Origin: a virus
Virus record (IMG/VR): IMGVR_UViG_3300027734_000010
Coordinates: 1 to 39,452 of that record
Reading direction: 5' to 3' (one strand)
Length of the DNA stretch: 39,452 nucleotides
This document shows, one piece after another, positions 37,179 to 39,452 of this stretch (the stretch's first letter is position 1; each line of letters starts with the position of its first letter). A program made the position numbers and the translations under genes. A model generated the notes under the pieces. That model was not told the DNA's origin, ran no database searches, and was given only the letters and a program-made list of their open reading frames with translations.

Positions 37179-37804
37179 TTACGCAACCTTTCACTTAGCA
37201 CTCTGGCTAATTCCAACTTTAGCGGATTGCTCCTTACTTCAGAGGGAATGTAAAGCGCATAAACCCACTTGAGCAACGGGTCTGGTGCTGAGGCTGCTTT
37301 AAGGGTCTTGGTCATGTAAATCATTGGCAAGTTTCCGGTGCGGATTGCCCTGTCTGTGGGGATTTTGTCAGTCTCTTTTGCGTGCCACTTGTGGGCCTCA
37401 TCTACCACACGAACTAGGCTATCCAACTTAGCCACATCATCAGGGCCACGGTAATAGGTAGGGTGCTGATAGTGAGCCAAAATAGCGGAGGACCATGCTA
37501 AGGAAAGTTCTACGGCTTGGTCCTCTAAGAGCGTGCCGTAGCACTCCACTAGGCGTGCCCGCTCCCAAGATGACTGCGCCCCGTCACGACTCTCCTCGCC
37601 CTCTACTTCTACCCGATACAGGGAAGCAGGAAGGAAACGCCACGGGATATTCTCGCAGACGTGAGAGCCAGGGACTACTTGCCAGCCCTTCTTGTGGACG
37701 ATAGGGCTAATGACTGTCTCAGTCCATTCCCCTATTTCCATAGGCCACTGTCGCCCGTTGATTATCTCTTGGTGTTCATCGTTCAGCCAAACATAATAAG
37801 CCAT
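37175..37804 (-). CDS. Hypothetical 209-residue protein
   Basis: An alpha/beta N-terminus with many Trp/Tyr, and a helical C-terminus (LLEDQAVELSLAWSSAILAHY, split by one turn; LKLELARVLSERLRK). No motif is recognised. It lies between a tiny acidic helical protein and zinc-knuckle genes. Function is not assigned. Confidence 0.7.
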   Translation of the reverse strand: MAYYVWLNDEHQEIINGRQWPMEIGEWTETVISPIVHKKGWQVVPGSHVCENIPWRFLPASLYRVEVEGEESRDGAQSSWERARLVECYGTLLEDQAVELSLAWSSAILAHYQHPTYYRGPDDVAKLDSLVRVVDEAHKWHAKETDKIPTDRAIRTGNLPMIYMTKTLKAASAPDPLLKWVYALYIPSEVRSNPLKLELARVLSERLRK

Positions 37805-37932
37805 TATTTATCTCTCTCTAAATTCATTATCTCATCTCGCAGGTCGTAGATTTCTTCAATGAGCCACATAAAGTCGTCTGTGGTCATACGGTCCATCCCT
37901 CGCTCTGCGATGTCCTTTACTCTATCAATCAT
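37804..37932 (-). CDS. 42-residue acidic helical protein
   Basis: The start overlaps the stop of the proteasome-like gene as ATGA and the stop overlaps the next start. An all-helical charged chain (MTTDDFMWLIEEIYDLRDEI). Possibly a partner or regulator of a neighbour. No family is recognised. Confidence 0.6.
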   Translation of the reverse strand: MIDRVKDIAERGMDRMTTDDFMWLIEEIYDLRDEIMNLERDK

Positions 37933-38441
37933 TCTGTCACCTCCACGACATTGTAACTTGCGCTTGTGCCCGTCCATTTGTGTGATGCCTCAAACGCTAA
38001 GGCAATACGCTGACGTGCCGTTAGGCCATCGTTTGAAGTGTAGAGGGAACCAAGGGCAAACTGTGACCCACTGCCGATGGCGTGGTAGTCTCCCCAGATT
38101 TCCACATGGCCCAGGTCCGACTGAATCTCAAACCATTGACCGCTATAGCCAATCAGGAACGAAGTGTCATCGTTCTTAAAGTCTGCCTCTCGCCATGCTT
38201 CAGCGATAGCGGTTGTCATGTCGGTGATGTTGCAGTCAGGGCCATCTACCTCAAGGCTATTCACAGCCTCTACAGCAATCTCCCCGCCACGCCAGGAGCC
38301 AGCAAAGCCAATCACTACGCTGTCGCCTAGTCGGTACACTTTGGGCGTTAGGGATACAACGTTGGTAGCCCCGTCACTGGCAACCTTGTCGCCAGCCAGT
38401 ACCATCGTGCGCCCGTCTGTAATTCCTATAATCGTTGTCAT
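37929..38441 (-). CDS. Proteasome-beta/HslV-like Ntn hydrolase
   Basis: 170 residues. After removal of Met, the chain begins TTIIGITDGRTMVLAGDKV with Thr1, Asp17 and, further on, Lys33 in SLTPKVYRL. These are the nucleophile and catalytic partners at the same numbers as in HslV and 20S proteasome beta subunits. GFAGSWRGG matches the GFAG turn, and IGSGSQFALGSLYT matches the conserved GSGG...A segment. A threonine protease or related amidase is predicted, probably oligomeric. No HslU, Mpa or ARC-like ATPase is present, so it would act alone, use a host ATPase, or act on host proteasome assembly. Confidence 0.85.
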   Translation of the reverse strand: MTTIIGITDGRTMVLAGDKVASDGATNVVSLTPKVYRLGDSVVIGFAGSWRGGEIAVEAVNSLEVDGPDCNITDMTTAIAEAWREADFKNDDTSFLIGYSGQWFEIQSDLGHVEIWGDYHAIGSGSQFALGSLYTSNDGLTARQRIALAFEASHKWTGTSASYNVVEVTE

Positions 38442-38590
38442 TGAAACTTCCTTGGTATTTGTCCCAGATAACGGAACTGTTGGTTATCGGGTGTGAACTT
38501 ATCACCACAGATGCAGAACACCATATCAGGGCCTACTTTGGATAGGTTGATATACCATTCGTGCTTGTGGTCCACTACTACTTTGACCAT
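38438..38590 (-). CDS. Hypothetical 50-residue protein with a CxC motif
   Basis: ATG 38590 overlaps the ERF stop as TAATG and the stop overlaps the next ATG as ATGA. It has a His-rich start (VDHKHEWYINL) and FCICGDKF, which may bind metal. No family is recognised. Confidence 0.65.
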   Translation of the reverse strand: MVKVVVDHKHEWYINLSKVGPDMVFCICGDKFTPDNQQFRYLGQIPRKFQ

Positions 38591-39222
38591 TAAAACGCTT
38601 CGTGCCCCTCTGGTACGGCAGTGTTGAGTTCGTCAATCCATGCGGAGGCTTCTTGAGCGGTAAGTTCTTTCTCAGCCTTGCCCCAACGCTCAATAACTTC
38701 TACCTTGATTTCCCTGCCACGTCCCTTAAGGATGGCGTACAAAGCCTTGCTCTGAGCCTGTGTGATTGCGCCAGCCTTGGTTTCGTACTGTGGCTTGTCG
38801 GCCTTGGGAACGTAGGTGCGCTGTGCCTGTGGCTGACTAGCGGCGTTACCGTCATCGTCCACGTCTGCAACCAGACCTAGAGCCGCCATGTATGAGTACC
38901 GGCGTGCATAGGTGACTGCCGAACCCTGACCCTGTGGGTCGTCCTTAATCAAGTGTAACTTCATCGTGTGAGCGATGTACTGACCTGAAGAGTGGATTAG
39001 GTAGGTCATCAGCGCATCGTTGCCGTTGTCATCTACGGAGATGAACTGACTCACGGCTAGGCCGTACTTTGCAAGGACCGGCGTAGCGGTCTTGACTACC
39101 TCTGGCAGTGCGGCGTAAGACGACTTGAAGAAGGGGTTTGTGCTGTCCTTGGGGACTGCGGAAAACTCTCCCTGCGCCTTGGCTAGTGCGGCTGCCAACT
39201 CATTGATTTGTTCTGACTTCAT
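38590..39222 (-). CDS. erf: ERF-family single-strand annealing recombinase
   Basis: 210 residues. The N-terminal domain has the ERF signature: ELAAALAKAQGEF, NPFFKSSYAALPEVV, LAKYGLAVSQF, GQGSAVTYARRYSYMAALGLVADVDDDGN. The C-terminus after residue about 145 is a basic helix-rich domain (ALYAILKGRGREI...WGKAEKELT). ERF anneals complementary single strands; with the upstream Cas4-like exonuclease and SSB it makes a Red-like pathway. The ATG overlaps the exonuclease stop as TAATG. Confidence 0.92.
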   Translation of the reverse strand: MKSEQINELAAALAKAQGEFSAVPKDSTNPFFKSSYAALPEVVKTATPVLAKYGLAVSQFISVDDNGNDALMTYLIHSSGQYIAHTMKLHLIKDDPQGQGSAVTYARRYSYMAALGLVADVDDDGNAASQPQAQRTYVPKADKPQYETKAGAITQAQSKALYAILKGRGREIKVEVIERWGKAEKELTAQEASAWIDELNTAVPEGHEAF

Positions 39223-39452
39223 TATTTGTCCTTTCGATTGTTAATGGTTACGATACCACTTCCGTCTGCCACGCACAAGTCTTTGTACGAGCAGTAGTCA
39301 CACTTCCAATATGGGCGTGCGGCTTCGGGGTCAATAGGCAAAGGAACACCGTTGTCATCAGGGATTATGCGCCCTGCGATTTGGTCTAACTTAGCCATAG
39401 CGACTATCTTCTTCATGCGGGCCATCTCGTCCTTGGCGAGGGGGAACCACAC
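39222..39452 (-). CDS. Cas4/RecB-like exonuclease, 3' part (continues at 769-1)
   Basis: The C-terminal 76 residues of the gene begun at 769, of which the first part duplicates 1-127. It carries the WKCDYCSYKDLC cluster (C-x2-C-x5-C) of the iron-sulfur PD-(D/E)XK nucleases. Apparent truncation is only the contig end. Confidence 0.88.
   Translation of the reverse strand: MWFPLAKDEMARMKKIVAMAKLDQIAGRIIPDDNGVPLPIDPEAARPYWKCDYCSYKDLCVADGSGIVTINNRKDK
39326..39452. repeat. 127-bp direct repeat shared by both contig ends (right copy)
   Basis: Identical to positions 1-127; see the left copy. When merged, the exonuclease gene is uninterrupted. Confidence 0.95.

Noticed and set aside
39326-39452. 127-bp repeat as a biological terminal repeat like that of T7
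   Set aside because: The exact assembler-sized length and the gene reading through the join favour circular-contig overlap, though a true repeat is not strictly excluded.

Overview
This window is a complete, circularly closed genome of a tailed bacteriophage (Caudoviricetes). The first 127 bases recur exactly as the last 127, and one gene reads straight across the join, so the unique circle is 39,325 bp. An exact 127-base overlap is also what a k=127 assembler leaves on a circular contig. The host is very probably an actinobacterium. The phage carries a WhiB-type regulator, an Rpf-like cell-wall lysozyme, SOS boxes of the Gram-positive/actinobacterial LexA type, a parS site of the actinobacterial type, and a whiB promoter that implies a leaderless mRNA. 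The moderate GC content would suit a freshwater lineage, but that is inference.

There are three transcription blocks. (1) A leftward structural and lysis block runs from a divergent promoter region near 28,150 down to about 1,050. In order it encodes a small coiled-coil protein, large terminase with an N-terminal HTH, portal, a zinc-ribbon protein, a disordered protein, a giant 2,285-residue protein (candidate ejection protein), two further putative internal proteins, a lysine-rich repeat protein, scaffold, major capsid protein, small accessory proteins, and a run of beta-rich tail and fibre proteins. It ends with an NlpC/P60 peptidase, a holin-like protein, a permuted papain-fold enzyme, a metallophosphoesterase and an HNH protein. 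No tape-measure protein is recognisable, so a short-tailed (podovirus-like) virion is likelier. (2) A second leftward block starts at about 950 and crosses the circular join down to 34,942. It encodes a Cas4-like exonuclease, an ERF single-strand annealing protein, a proteasome/HslV-like Ntn hydrolase, an Rpf-like lysozyme, WhiB, HNH, a Holliday-junction-resolvase-like nuclease and several tiny proteins. (3) A rightward block starts at about 28,300. It encodes SSB, an Nmad/MazG-like protein and a chain of tiny overlapping zinc-ribbon and membrane peptides. After a gene-poor control region of about 1.1 kb (29,959-31,052) come more small acidic genes, including an ArdA-type antirestriction protein.

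The most striking part is the control region. It holds two identical LexA-type SOS boxes, five copies of a 15-bp palindrome (TAGAA-N5-TTCTA), iteron-like CTTGTG repeats, a strong promoter and a perfect 16-bp host-type parS palindrome. A second, one-mismatch parS copy lies 433 bp away. Just downstream, three copies of one promoter module follow: an 18-bp palindrome, exactly 8 bp, then a TTGACT -35 box and a 17-bp spacer. No integrase, ParA/ParB, DNA polymerase, primase or helicase is recognisable. Together this suggests a temperate phage kept as a circular plasmid prophage that borrows the host's ParABS segregation and LexA damage sensing. The sites are seen directly; the lifestyle is inference.

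Nearly all genes are packed with TAATG, ATGA or GTGA stop/start overlaps. Many real genes are only 26-60 codons long and are included here on the strength of those overlaps.
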